Source: Daldinia sp. FL1419
Lineage: Eukaryota > Ascomycota > Sordariomycetes > Xylariales > Hypoxylaceae
Direction: 5' to 3'
DNA: 64,000 bases
Assembly (NCBI GenBank): GCA_025201765.1
Contig: MU623345.1
Coordinates: forward strand, 481,852 to 545,851
Positions 22,205 to 34,352 of this stretch are shown here, in pieces. The notes beneath the pieces are model-generated. The model was not told the origin of the DNA. It ran no database searches and saw nothing but the letters and a program-made list of their open reading frames with translations. The position numbers were made by a program, and so were the translations under genes. Within the stretch, counting starts at the first letter, position 1. Each line of letters begins with the position of its first letter.

Positions 22205-24137
22205 TTAGTGGTGGAAGAGCCGGATGTTCTGCTCCACGAAGACGATGCCGAGCTTCTCAGCTGTCTCGTAAACGGCAGAGTCGTTCTGACTGCCGCCAGG
22301 CGCTGCGATGTACTTCGCGCCAGAGCGGTGGGCGCGGTAAATGTTGTCGACGAAGGGAAACTGTACGATCCATGTTAACAAAAAATTATTCTCACCATTG
22401 TTTCAAGGGGACGCTGGTCTATAAAGGAGTACTTACGAAAGCATCGCTGGAAACAGCGACGTCGCCCAACTTGCTGAGCCAGTCGTCACGTTCTTCCTCA
22501 GTGAACGCAGCCGGAACTTCCTCGAAGACCGATTCAAAGGCCTCGCGTTCGGGGCCGCCCTTGGGGAGCTCGCCGCTTACTAGTAAGTCGATAGCGTTGC
22601 TCTTGTCAGGGCGCTTGGTGCCCTTCTTCCACTTGATACCGAGAACGCGGGGGTGGAAGCGCAGCCACCAGTTGTCGGCCTTGTCGCCCGCTAGCCGGGT
22701 GCAGTGAATACGGGACTGTTGACCAGCACCGAGACCAACGACCTGACCGTTCTTGGCGTAACATACAGAGTTGCTTTGCGTGTACTTGAGGGCAATTGTG
22801 GCGACAGTCAAGTCCCTAGCAGCAGCCTCGGGGAGGGTAAAGTCCTTGGGAGTAATAGTTCGAGTGAAAGATCCCGGAGAAAGCTCGATATCGTTACGGT
22901 GCTGAGTAAGAGTCACACCATAGACAGTTCGGACCTCAGTAGGATCCGGCTGGTACTCGGGGTCAACCTGTAGAACAAGGTACTTGCCACCCTTCTTCTT
23001 CTTGAGGATTTCCAAGGCAGCATCTTCGTAACCGGGAGCGATAACGCCGTCCGACACCTCCTTGGAAATAATGCTAGCGGTAGGAACATCAACTACATCA
23101 CTCAGGGCAATGATGTCACCGAAACTACTCATTCGGTCTGCACCTCGGGCTCGTGCGTAAGCCTGGGCAAGACCCGAAGTCTCGATGCCTTGGATATCGT
23201 CAACGAAGTAAACCTTGCGCTCCTCAGCACTCAAAGGAACACCAATGGCAGCACCCGCAGGAGAAACGTGCTTGAAACTAGCAGCCGCGGGCTTTCCGAG
23301 AGACTTCTTCAGTTCCTTCACTAGTGGCCAGCTGTTCAGAGCATCAAGTAGGTTGATATAACCGGGGGCGCCACCAAGAACCTTGAACGGTAGCTTGTTG
23401 GATGTTATATAGGCGGCAGCAGGTTTTTGGTGGGGATTGGCACCGTACCGGAGAGGCATATACTGTTGGTACTCTTGGCCCTCACCAGCATATCGCGCAC
23501 GGAAGAAACCAGAGATGTGCGCATCGTAGTCGGCTGTATGCTCAAAAGCCTTAAGGGCGTATCGCTTACGGCTGTCCTCCTTGATCTCCCCACTCTCAAG
23601 CTCCTTTAAGAACTCTGGGTAGTCATTAGGGTCGCTAAGGATGGTAACGCGGGAGTGGTTCTTGGCAGCTGCTCGGATAAGGGTGACACCTCCAATGTCA
23701 ATCTCCTCCACGGCTTCGGGGACAGTGACATTGGGCTTAGAGACGGTATCCTTGAAAGGGTATAGGTTGCAAATGACATAGTCGACTTTGTCAATGCTCT
23801 GCTCGGCAAGATCTTTCTCGTCGGTAGCCAAGTTGCGCGCAAGTATGCCGGCGTGGACGGCCGGATGTAGTGTCTTAACTCGGCCGGAAAGCATCTCCGG
23901 AGCCTTCGTGATAGCTGAGATATCCCTTCTCGAAAGTCAGTCTCGAAGTTTCCATATTAATATATGATTGAGTTGCTAGTCATCTTACTCGACTGGAAAT
24001 CCAGACTCGCGAATCATCCTAGCCGTGCCTCCGGATGCTAGAATTCGCACATTCTGTTGCACGAGGCCCTTAGCTAAGTCCAACAAGCCAGTCTTGTCGA
24101 AGACGGAAAGTATAGCAATCCTTTGAGTTCCCGACAT
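22205..24137 (-). CDS. ADE17: Bifunctional AICAR transformylase / IMP cyclohydrolase (ATIC)
   Basis: Three minus-strand exons, 23989-24137, 22437-23925 and 22205-22360, give 597 aa. Introns are 63 and 76 nt with GTAAG donors. The enzyme catalyses the last two steps of de novo IMP synthesis in the cytosol. The N-terminal cyclohydrolase (MGS-like) domain shows I-L-S-V-F-D-K-T-G-L, S-G-G-T-A-R and G-R-V-K-T-L-H-P. The transformylase domain has R-Y-G-A-N-P-H-Q, the Lys-His catalytic pair in F-K-H-V-S-P-A-G-A-A, Q-S-N-S-V-C-Y-A-K-N-G-Q and, after the last intron, Y-I-A-A-P-G-G-S-Q-N-D. It ends N-I-R-L-F-H-H, typical of the family. Length matches yeast Ade16/Ade17 (about 590 aa). Fungi of this class usually have one copy, so the ADE17 symbol stands for the ADE16/ADE17 pair. 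Confidence 0.97.
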
Positions 24138-24849
24138 GGTGACGAATTTGTATGGTGTCCAATTGCAATTGCTTCGTTCGAAAAGAGGTATTTGTGGTAA
24201 AGGGGGGGTAGGTTCACGAGTTGACGAAAAGCGCACACGACAGATTGACGACGATATGACTTGAATGAGCTTGCTGGGATGGTAGGTCTAATTCGGTATT
24301 AGGAACTATAGAAAACGAGAGAGCTTAAAAATAGACTCGTCCAGTTCGTTTCTGTCACTTGTGACAAGTAACGATTATAATGGCGCCGTTACGGCCTTCG
24401 ATAATGGGGGAAGGGAAGAAAATAAAATTTCAAGCTTATGGCGGGGTCGGAGAGTGTTAGCCCCACTAACCACTAACCCCTCGGTGTTGAAGTCTTCAAG
24501 TAGTGCAACTAATAAGTACCTACAATACCTAGGTAGATAGTGTATGTAGTGTATATTATATTACGCCATACTAAAACGATAAGGAACCCCACCATCTAAA
24601 TCAACATATGTACTATGTAGTATGTAACTCTTCAGCCCCTCCGTGCCCCTTCTTCGCTGAGTTTGGCCCCGCCCACTGGTATAAAAAATTACCTAAGTAT
24701 TGAAACGCGTGCTTGGATTTCCATACGCGCCTTTCAACTTTTACTACTTCAATCTTATCTCATCTCATCTCGTCTCGTCTCATCTCGCTTACACGAATAT
24801 TCATCTCATCTCACTTGAGCTGCCATACTGGCGAATAAGCTAGCCAAAA
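24138..24849. promoter_or_regulatory. Divergent promoter region of ATIC and PSF1, with CATCT tandem
   Basis: About 700 bp between divergent starts. Six 5-nt units (TATCT/CATCT/CGTCT) lie in tandem at 24756-24785, and more CATCT units follow to about 24817, just upstream of the PSF1 ATG. This pyrimidine tract is a likely initiator or leader element. An ACCTAGGT palindrome lies at 24527-24534. Confidence 0.45.
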
Positions 24850-25621
24850 ATGTACGGCGATTTGGGAAATAAACTTGTAAGTAACATATATCAAACGTCG
24901 GACGAAATGAGACACCGTTACTAAGTAAGATCAGGTCCAACATGCTAAAAGAACTCAAAATTTAGCACACTTACCACCATATCAGACTGAGTTAGTTCGT
25001 GCTGTCACGCGAGAGGTTCGCGACTTGGACAAAGATGTGGCGGATATACTGGAACCCTTCCAGGGATCATTCGACCCGGCTGACGATCCAGCTACGGCAT
25101 GCACCTTACTTATAAACCACCTATCCAAGCAGAGAAATAAGCGTTGCCTATTAGCCTATCACCGAACACGAGCAGATAGACTTGAGGAACTCGTTTGGAA
25201 GGGTTACGACGTAGTTGATCTTGCTGGGCAGCAAGTTAGGGACGGCCAAGGCGGGTTCAACGGCCCATCAGGCATGGCAACTGGCAATAGTGGTACGAGT
25301 AGTTTAAGTCCGCAGGAAGAAGACTACGTTCGGCAATATAGCGATCTACTAGCCGCCTATAAAGGACAATGGACGGATATCGACCTTACTGGGAGTCTCG
25401 ACCCCCCTCGCGACTTATTCATCGACGTGCGGGTGCTAAAAGATGCCGGGGAGATCCAAACCGAATATGGGTAAGAGACCGTGTATTCAAATAAATAAGT
25501 ACAAAGTATACTAATTTGCCATTGCAGCGCCATTACGCTTACTAAGAACAGTCAATTTTATGTTAGACAGGGTGATGTAGAACGGCTGATCGCTCAAGGC
25601 TATCTCCAAAAACTTAGTTGA
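24850..25621 (+). CDS. PSF1: GINS complex subunit Psf1
   Basis: Three exons, 24850-24876, 24935-25470 and 25528-25621, give 218 aa. The first exon encodes only M-Y-G-D-L-G-N-K-L, and the frame continues V-Q-H-A-K-R-T-Q. Introns are 58 and 57 nt, the second with a TACTAAT branch. Psf1 is one of four GINS subunits, part of the CMG replicative helicase in the nucleus. Family features are the N-terminal helix with L-V-R-A-V-T-R-E-V, the conserved R-N-K-R-C-L-L-A-Y-H-x-x-R segment near residue 95, and the C-terminal R-D-L-F-I-D-V-R-V-L-K-D-A-G-E-I-Q-T-E-Y-G domain with L-T-K-N-S-Q-F-Y-V-R. A Gly/Ser-rich linker (about 128-140) is the only variable part. Confidence 0.95.
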
Positions 25622-27917
25622 GTTGGCCCGGCGCGAATTCTGTCATATATAATATGCATTCTGGGGAAGAATCACGCCTCCGTTTAAGCCATCGGACGAA
25701 GCCAAAGGGAACGAATTACGCGTTGGCTATGGTTCAGTGCGGACCATCCCTGCATGCGGCTAGAGCCAAAGCACAGAACTCCCAAGCCGGCGGCACAAGG
25801 TCGATTCCCCGGAAGCTTGTTTGCTTTTTGGAAGATGAGCAACATATATGCATAAATGGCCTCTTCCCCAGTTAGGTCGTGGCAAACCAGATTTACAATT
25901 CTGACGGAATAAATCGCAAAAAGAGGCGCACATGACGACTGGATGCAAAGCGGTACAATCGGGCGCTTGGCTTACCCTACAAACCCAATCACTGACCATG
26001 ACTGAGAATCACTGCGCCGAACTCAACTTTCAGTGGAATGTGTTTACCTCGAAATGCAAACGACATGCCCGGTGAAACTCAATGCACATAAATAAATGGT
26101 AAAGAGAGCTTTGGTGGCGGAGTGGAATGATTCTGGCTTGATGTCCTCTATCCGACGCGAGTGCCAAATTGCCCGATTCAGAATATTATTATTCATTCAT
26201 AATAGTACAACGACGAGCACAGTACCTAAGCAGTGATGGGTTACATATGCAAATGCAGCCCCTCAATTGGCGGCGTTCCAGCTCACGGCGCAGGGCGTAA
26301 GGGCTATTGAACCATACGGAATACAACGCTGGCTGTGTTAGCCATTCACTTGGAGGATTGGTATTTGCGGGGAGCGAATAAGAGGATCGACTGTGGAGAA
26401 GAATTGGAGGCTCCTAGGAATACTCAACTTCACACCTGACAACCAAAGTTTTCAGCGGGCATCTCAAGGGTAGGCTGTGCGTTATTGATCGTGTCGCATT
26501 GACGAGGCCCCTTCCGTCTAAAAGGTACCACAAACCGACTCGACGAATACCAGAGCTTTAAAATACGTAATAAGCTTCACGATGAGAGATCGACGCCCGA
26601 CCGTTCTGCTGTGATCGTAGAAGGGTCGGAAGCAGAGAGAAATGTCAAATGCATCCATCGTGAATCACGGAACCAAGTCTCATTCCAAATATAAATACAT
26701 AATTGAGGTGCAACGTACCATACGTTTATGTACATATCATACTTGAAGGTCAAAATGAAATTAGCTAGCTCCACATGCGTGATGAATGCACGTAGTATTA
26801 ACAAAAATTATTTCAGGGGCTACGAAATACTCGAGCAGCTAGGAAACTCCCAAACTATCGATAACTACCGAAATCCCTAACTAGGTAGGTAGGTAGGAGG
26901 TAGGTAGTTATTAACTTTGAGCTAAGAAGAGAGAATACAATCTGAATCGTCCGATTCACACTGTCAAATAGCTCAACGCCATCCAGGTATCTGTCAATTT
27001 TTGGAACATGGCTAATATAAACCGCATCCGCTCTCGGGATATACGGGCTAGGGCAGTTTGCATCATGCAGCCCGAATAACTACTATTATCAGATCCCAAA
27101 GGGAGAGAACTCAAACACGGATCATGGATGAGGGGCTACGTGATCATCGTCTACTCGGCCAAGGTTCGATGTCATTAGCCGTACGGCAGATAATGACAAG
27201 ATATTTGATGTCGTCAAGCAGACGAGTGTTTACGGTGAGCTGTGACGGTTGTGACACCAAGATATTATAAAAAAGATCTGTCTTACCCAATGGTATTAAA
27301 TAATAATTTTAGGATCATAAAATTTAGGATCATAAAATGCACTATGTATTAATGTAGCACTAACGTAGCATCAGGTCGAGCCCCACTACCCAATTATCTT
27401 TAAGCGTCTTTCTGGAATCGGAGATGCCCCTCCACGATCCCTGTCGATTTATGTGAAGATTATTAAGGCTCTTACGCCAAAAGTTTTCCGAGTCCTACGT
27501 AACTACTCCTTGATAAGTACCCATTGTAGCTTAGCGTGCTTGGTGGATACTGCTGTAGTTCCTTGATAGCTAATTGTATCTCAAGAGGTCTAGATTTATT
27601 AGATTCCTCTCGTTATCATCGAACAACCTTTGCGGCTTTGAACATACTCGGGTTTTTTTTTCATCCCTTCGCTCTCTCTTTCTACGGTAATTGTAACTCT
27701 ACTGGTCAATTCATATACTTCCTATATACAATTCCATATTATAATCCCGTCCTCTTAAGACTTATAATCGAAATCCGCTGCTGTATGTGATGCTTGCTTT
27801 CCAAAGACTAACACATCGGTAGCCGAACCAACAACCTTCCTCGCGCATTGTCGTTGTAGCCCGGCAACCAATGTATCTACTCAGAGTAGAGAGCTTATAA
27901 ATGCTCTATCGTAGAAT
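25622..27917. other. Intergenic, 2.3 kb, no gene recognised
   Basis: A long spacer between PSF1 and the SulP transporter. Open frames on both strands are short and lack protein-like composition. A TAGG tandem lies near 26881-26906. A duplicated AGGATCATAAAATT-like unit occurs at about 27311-27337. No tRNA fold could be completed; a GGCGGAGTGG motif near 26115 lacks a matching acceptor stem and T-arm. Confidence 0.5.
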
Positions 27918-30900
27918 ATGGCCGCACCATCATTCGGTTTCTCCTCTTGGAGAAGAAGGGCTTCGTCCGTTACCTCTCAACCAGACGACGCAGTTGATGT
28001 TCCTGGACAAACACTCACCCCCAACGATAATACACGATTAATCCCAGGGGATGTACGCCAGCTCTCGTCCTCACTTAATTCTCACAACTATAGAGAGCCT
28101 ACCAGATCATTCGTGCCCGGCTCTCTTCGGGACCATTTAGGTAAGTTTATATAACCCGCATGTCCGTGCTTCTGTTCACTAATACGCTCCTTAGTTCCAG
28201 TGGACAGTGCTAGTTTCGCCCGCAGTGTCCGTGAAGACACGGCCGAACTCGCATCATACGTGCTTTCAGACAAGAAGGATAGGCGCAGCACGTCATTCCT
28301 CAATCGAATATCGTCTACTCCGTCCCACCCTAGCTACGACCAGCCGGTCCCTCAGGATGAATCCCCTCCCCCCGGAGATTTACAAGCGTCAAGCACAGAC
28401 ACCATAGATGAAGTTTCCGAACCCTCTTCCGTAGCATCTGGAACGGAGGGACCACCTAACTCAGGGCCATCGGCGCTCACAACCATGCTTAAACGTTCTC
28501 CGCCCCAATCACCACACGGCCTAGACAGCGGTAGCGATTTAATATCACAAAACGATCAGCAATTGCCATCGATGGACATGTTGCAACCAGAGCCCGATAC
28601 CGAGTTATCAGAGACGACCCCTCTCCTCAGCGTGATGTCGAATATACGAGCACCTTCGGATAGCGGTACGGATGTCGATATCGAAAGTCAAAAACCGAAG
28701 ACAGTGCTATGGGGCTCATCGTCAACTAGTAACGATATTCGAGACAGGATTCGTATTGTTGAGGGCATGATGAACCCAAAGACATGGGATAGGAAAGTTG
28801 TTTGGCAAAAGACCGTCGTAGAGCCGATACATTGCTTACCAGCGGTGATCGTCGGTCTTCTGCTTAACATCCTCGATGCCCTATCTTACGGTGAGTTATA
28901 ACTATAACCCAGAGCATGTTATGGTCCGAAAGCCTAACATTATATACAGGAATGATCTTATTTCCTCTGGGTAACCCAATATTCTCAAACCTCGGGCCAG
29001 CTGGAATATCGATATTCTACGTTAGCACAATCATCTCACAACTAACCTTTTCGACCGGCAGTCTATTTCGAGGTGGTGTTGGGTCAGAACTGGTAGGTCC
29101 TTAAGCCCTATGACACATAAACACATACTTACAAATACAGATTGAGGTCGTCCCTTTCTTTCATAACATGGCAACTACCATCACGGCGACCGTAGGAGAA
29201 GACAAGCCAGATGCAGTTATCGCTACAACAATAACTTCTTTCGCCATTAGTTCCATGTTGACTGGGCTTGTTTTCTACCTTATGGGAAGATTTAGATTAG
29301 GTTATGTCGTTGGCTTCATTCCTCGCCATATTTTAATCGGGTGCATCGGTGGTGTGGGCTGGTTCCTCATCGCGACAGGTTTCGAGGTTTCGGCGCGACT
29401 AGAAGAATTCAAGTATGATCTCGATACTGGTCGAAAACTAATTCAGCCAGACACTTTACCACTCTGGCTCATCCCTCTTGCTCTAGCTATCCTTCTCTTC
29501 GGCCTTCAGAAGAAAATCACTTCAAAATATTTCTTGCCCATTTATATACTATCAGTACCGATATTTTTCTATTTCTTTGTGTTCACGATCGACAGTCTGA
29601 ACCCCAAGAATCTCAGAGAAGCCGGATGGATTTTCGAGGCACCCGAAGCCGGACAACCCTGGTGGTACTTCTGGACTCTTTATAGTGAGCCCTTCAATCA
29701 TTTCTAGATGTGAACTTTTTACTAACTGATAACTTTAGAATTCAACCTAGTGCATTGGGGGGCAATTCTGGAAACCGTGGGAGCTATGTTCGCATTGACT
29801 TTCTTCAGCGTACTCCACGTCCCCATCAATGTTCCCGCTCTAGCACAAATTTCTGGAGAGGATCACCTTGATCTAGACCACGAACTGAAACTACATGGCT
29901 ATTCAAACTTCTTATCTGGGCTTGCGGGAAGCATTCAGAATTACCTAGTCTTTGCTAATACGCTATTCTTCATGCGATCGGGCGGCGATAGTCGTCTAGC
30001 AGGTATCATGTTGGCCGGGCTTACATTCGGCGTCATGACAATCGGACCAGTAATCATAGGCTATATTCCCGTTATGGTTGTTGGCACCTTGATTTTCGTT
30101 CTCGGATTTGAGTTATTACTAGATGCATTGATTTCTCCAAGGCGTAAGCTGAAGCTATTGGAATATCTGACGGTAGGTTTTGCTTGCCCCTTTTGCGCCC
30201 ATGTGCCTGAGACTAACTTGAATTCGCGTTAGATCGTAGTAATAGTCCTTACGATGGGAATTTACGACTTCGTCGTTGGCATTTTCGTTGGCATAATTCT
30301 TGCTTTCGTTTCTGCTATTTTCCATGCTTCTCAGGTTTCGGCAATCCGAGCGACCTACACCGGAGACCAGATCGGGTCAATGGTCAGGCGAAACCCTTCG
30401 CAACATCGCTACTTGCGCGAAGTTGGTAGCCAGACGTATGTAATCAAATTATCCGGATTTCTCTTCTTTGGCACCATTGTTGGTGTTGAGAAAAAGATTA
30501 GACATCTAATATCTGAGGATGCCTTTAACGAGCACCCTATTAAATACTTAATCCTTGACCTATGGCATGTCACAGGCATCGACTATTCGGCAGCCGAAGG
30601 GTTCAAAACCATCAATCGGCTCCTAGCCGGAAAGGGCGTCCATCTGCTCCTTAGTGGAAAAGATGCAGAAAGCAGAATTGGCCGAGATCTCAGAGCCGTC
30701 GGGTTGGGCTCGGATGGACCTAGCGTTATGTTCATGCCCGACTTGAACTCTGCATTGGAAAGCTGTGAAAACGAGCAGTTGAAGACATTCTACGCTCGTC
30801 AAGAGGCTCTGAGAATCTCTCGACCGGCGCCGTCGAGCAACCTTGATGTGCCTAATCATGGCCAATTCGGTCAATTGGGCCAATCTTTAGAGATTCTATC

Positions 30901-31438
30901 ACAATCACCGAGAAGGAATCATCTCGACCAAGCAGCCAAAAATGTATTAAACCAACAAGAAATGAGGCGGTCGACTAGATGGCAGAACATCAGTGAACCC
31001 CTCCGACTTATGCTACAAGTATTTTACGACGTGAGCGATAAGAACGAGGACTTCTGGTTTAGAGCAAGGCCATACTTCGTACGCAAAGAGTTCATGGCTG
31101 ATACAATCTTGTACCACTGTGGCGAGCCAGCCAACGGGTTCTACCTGCTAGAAAGGGGTGAGCTACGGGCTGACTATGATACGCCCCAAGGCCGGCTATA
31201 CGAGCCAATCGTCCAAGGCACTACATGTGGCGAGCTGCCCTTCTTCTCCGAAACGAATCGGACGGCGACGGTGGTGGCTGTTAAAGACTGCGTTGTTTGG
31301 GTTATGGATACAGAAAACTGGGAGAAACTGCAAAACGAGGAAAACGATGTGGCACAGGAATTGTTGCGTGTATCGTTGAAACTTACAAGCGAGCGTATGG
31401 AGGCTATGACGAAGTATATATCCGCGGTCGGGAATTAA
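27918..31438 (+). CDS. SulP/SLC26-family anion transporter with STAS and cyclic-nucleotide-binding-like domain
   Basis: Six exons: 27918-28140, 28195-28890, 28950-29092, 29141-29684, 29739-30172 and 30233-31438, giving 1081 aa with all phases consistent. A disordered Ser/Pro/Asp-rich N-terminus of about 290 residues precedes the membrane domain, which begins near I-H-C-L-P-A-V-I-V-G-L-L-L-N-I-L-D-A-L-S-Y-G and contains about ten to fourteen hydrophobic segments. A STAS domain follows (about 800-910: V-I-K-L-S-G-F-L-F-F-G-T-I, then I-L-D-L-W-H-V-T-G-I-D-Y-S-A-A-E). A cNMP-binding-like domain sits at about 965-1060 (I-L-Y-H-C-G-E-P-A-N-G-F-Y-L-L-E-R-G-E-L, C-G-E-L-P-F-F). This architecture matches the yeast YGR125W (VSB1)/S. 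pombe vacuolar SulP-like group rather than plasma-membrane sulfate permeases. Substrate and vacuolar location are inferred from that family. Confidence 0.88.
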
Positions 31439-32222
31439 TTACTTACCTTAGGTATATAAGTTAAAATGTCGACGGAATGGTTAGATAAAAAGAGCGGTTA
31501 TTTTGGACATACAATGGCATTTGCTAGTGACTGATGTTTTCTGTACAAAGTGATTTTGTATGAGAAATGTTCCCTGGGGCGCAAGTTACCATACCGTGCT
31601 AATGTTCTGTTCCTTTCGAGATCGTATTTCCTCGCTGTAGCCATGGCCTTGGGTTGTGTGGATCAGCTACTACGTCCCTGAGGCGGAACCGAACCGGCAT
31701 ACCAAGTATAATTAATAAATATATCTACTCTAAGCATTAACTAATGCTATTATAATCAACGAGCATTGTCCCTTTACAGCTGTAGGTGATGCTTTGGTAG
31801 ACGCTGTCTTTGCGTAATCAGGGGTCAGTTGGCATTTCATAAGCAGCGGAACTGTTCCGCGCCCAGCATCACATATGACAAACCGCCGTACCGCTTCATA
31901 GCAGAACGACCACCACAACACTCTATACTGTGTAAAACAGCCAATACCCCAAGTGTTTTACCTGAGAAAGCTGAGTAATTAGGTGATCGTTAGCCGCTGT
32001 CGCTATGGCGAAATTCGGCGTATACAATACTCCTGACAAATAGCCTTAACAATGGTTGGGGGTGGTTTTTGTATAAAGACTCGTCCGAGCCGACGACTTG
32101 AGGAGGATATACGATCGACAGACTTATCTCAAGCATTCAGACAACCATAGAAGACATCTACTCAACTCTATTCTCGCCACCCGTTCTAAGACTTCAAACT
32201 GGGTCGATACATCGCCGTCACA
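31439..32222. other. Intergenic, no gene recognised
   Basis: Spacer holding the 3' end of the transporter gene and the promoter and leader of the dehydrogenase gene. No repeat or further gene was seen. Confidence 0.5.
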
Positions 32223-33146
32223 ATGAACTACACCAAAACCCAACACACGAGCTCCTACGCCTCCATCTCCCCAACTCTCCCGCACCTATCAACAGCATCT
32301 AAATCTATCTTCGTCGTCGGCGGCTCCACCGGCATCGGCAAAGCCACTGCCCTCGCGTTCCTCGAAGCCGGCTCCCGCCACGTCGTCCTGACCGGACGTC
32401 GGGAGGCCGTCTTATCTGCCGCGGCGGCGGAAATCAAGGGAAAATACCCCGACGCGAAGGTCCTGACGTTCGCGGTCGACGTGGCTGATGAAGCGGGCGT
32501 AGATGGCGCCTTTGCGAAGGCAAAGGCCGAATTCGGGACCCTGGACGTGGTTATCAACAGCGCGGGCATCGTGCCCCCTCTCAAGCCCCTATCGTCCACG
32601 GACCTCGGTGCCTGGTGGACCGGCTTCGAGACCAACGTCAAGGGCGCGGCGATCGTGGCGCGTGCTACGGCGAAACACGCTGCATCCGACGCGGTGCTGT
32701 TGTACCTGGGCACGGCGGGAGCGCTGTTCCCGGCCAACGGGGCGTTGCCGATGTCCGGATATGCGGCGAGTAAGATCGCGGGCGTGAAAGTTATGGAGTA
32801 TTTCGGCGCGGAGAATCCGGGTTTGAGAGTGGTTAGTGTGCACCCGGGGGTTGTGACGGAGACGGAGGGAGGCAAGAAGATGGTGGAGGAGTCGGGGCTG
32901 GAGTGGCCGGGTGATGATAGTGAGTTTGCCCCCTTTTCCCCTTTCATCAGATTTACTAACGTGATGTGAATAGTCAACCTATCAGCCCATTTCCTCGTCT
33001 GGGCCGCGAGCAAGGAGGCCGAGTTCTTGAAGAATAAGTTCGTGTTTGCCGCATGGGATGTCGATGAGCTGAAGGCGAGGAAGGATGAGATTGCCCAGTC
33101 GCCGGAGTTGATTCTTGGTCTGAATGGGTTCCCTCGTAGTGTTTAA
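32223..33146 (+). CDS. Short-chain dehydrogenase/reductase (classical SDR), 289 aa
   Basis: Two exons, 32223-32919 and 32974-33146, joined across a 54-nt intron (GTGAGT, TTTACTAAC branch, TAG). The Rossmann motif is G-G-S-T-G-I-G (33-39), with Gly where TGxxxGxG usually has Thr. The NNAG motif reads N-S-A-G (112-115). The catalytic Tyr-x3-Lys is Y180-A-A-S-K184. The position that normally holds the catalytic Ser appears as Thr164 in L-G-T-A-G-A, and the spacing to Tyr is slightly long, so activity may be atypical. The about 27-residue N-terminal extension is polar with no clear targeting signal. Related fungal SDRs of this type are mostly of unknown substrate. Codons are markedly richer in G/C at the third position than in neighbouring genes. 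No pathway partners flank it. Confidence 0.85.
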
Positions 33147-33603
33147 GGGGCTATTGTCTTATGAATAAGTTACTAGTTGTATAAGTCCCTTAGATTATAG
33201 TGGGAGATGGCTTGTTGAATATTATTTACTTCGGTATTACATACTCGATCTACACTTCGTGTTCGTATAACGTTAGTTGTTGGATCTATATCCATGATTA
33301 GAATGTGACTTACTTTATGTGTTTTTAATGTTCTTATAAGCATACATTTGAATCGTGTAACCGTCACTAATACAGAACTACTGGTCGTACAGACTTGAAC
33401 TGGAATATGTAACATGCCAGAATATCTTCTCTTCATCACTGTACAAACGCACAATATGCTTCATTTCGTGGACGTCTGCTCATTTCCTTTTTTTTGTTTT
33501 GAAAACCCGCCGTCTCAAAGCCAGTCCAGAAATACGCCTGACTACCCAGAAACAAGATGGTGATCGAACTGCTTCCCCGACCCGTTAAAGTACGATGCTA
33601 TAC
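33147..33603. other. Convergent 3' intergenic region
   Basis: Short AT-rich spacer between the converging dehydrogenase and EMP24 genes. No additional feature was recognised. Confidence 0.5.
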
Positions 33604-34352
33604 CTATACCACCCGCTTGACTTCGAAGAATCTGCGTAACCACCAAACCTGGAAAAGAGACTCGCCTACCACCACGCCAATTACGAACAAGTTCCACCAC
33701 TTGACTCGGCTGTTTGTGCTTTCGGCGGTGTTACGGTGGGTGCGCTCACGAACGACGATGTAGGATTGCTCGTCTCTGGCCTGCTCGACTAATTCCGAGA
33801 GTTGTTTGACTACGGCTCTGTTAGTATAGTTATTCTTAATAAGTAGTTAGGTAATGCCGAAATACTTACTCTCTTTCTCCAAGGGGTCCTGAGGGGCATC
33901 GCCTTCAGACACGTATACTATACCATGTACGTTGAAGGACACCTCCTTGCTGTTGGAGCCCCAATGTTCGTTACCGAAGCAGTAGAGGAATTTACCGTCG
34001 TGCCTAGCCGTAAACGAGAAATCGCCGTTCGAAACTGCCTTCTGGAAGGTTTCGTGCTGACCCATCGGATTCGTAATCTATAGTTGCGGATCAACATGTA
34101 AGTAATTATACCATCGCATTCACCGACTTGTTTTTTTTTTCAAGGATATGGCCGTACCCAAAAGTCAATATCGAGGTTTCCGGCACCACCGAACTCCCTG
34201 TCGCCGGTCTGGAAAGTAACGGTCATGACATCGTCCTTGTGGAGCTCCTCGTGGAAGCATTCGCGGCCGTGAGCGGGAAGCTGAATATTGTGGGCGAACG
34301 CAGCTTGCAAGAAGCTGGTTGCCAATAGCAGGGTTTTCGTCGAGAATAGCAT
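33604..34352 (-). CDS. EMP24: p24-family cargo receptor Emp24 (ER-Golgi)
   Basis: Three minus-strand exons, 34158-34352, 33870-34077 and 33604-33815, give 204 aa. Introns are 80 nt (GTACGG donor) and 54 nt (GTAAGT). The protein is a type I membrane receptor of COPII/COPI vesicles that recruits GPI-anchored and other cargo. A signal peptide (M-L-F-S-T-K-T-L-L-L-A...A-F-A) is followed by the GOLD domain with paired cysteines in H-G-R-E-C-F and L-Y-C-F-G-N-E. Then come the coiled-coil segment with R-E-R-T-H-R-N-T-A-E-S-T-N, one transmembrane helix, and a short cytosolic tail R-R-F-F-E-V-K-R-V-V. The di-Phe and K-R-x-x end are the p24 sorting signals. The third-exon acceptor (CAGAG) could shift by two bases, but only the chosen site keeps the frame. 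It is head to head with ARF1. Confidence 0.93.

Noticed and set aside
26111..26185. tRNA-like stretch (GGCGGAGTGG followed by a TTCTGGCTTGA segment)
   Set aside because: It suggests a D-arm of a class II tRNA, but no matching acceptor stem, anticodon arm or GGTTCGAATCC T-arm can be assembled.
27311..27340. Duplicated AGGATCATAAAATT unit
   Set aside because: Only two short copies; too small to call an element or attachment site.
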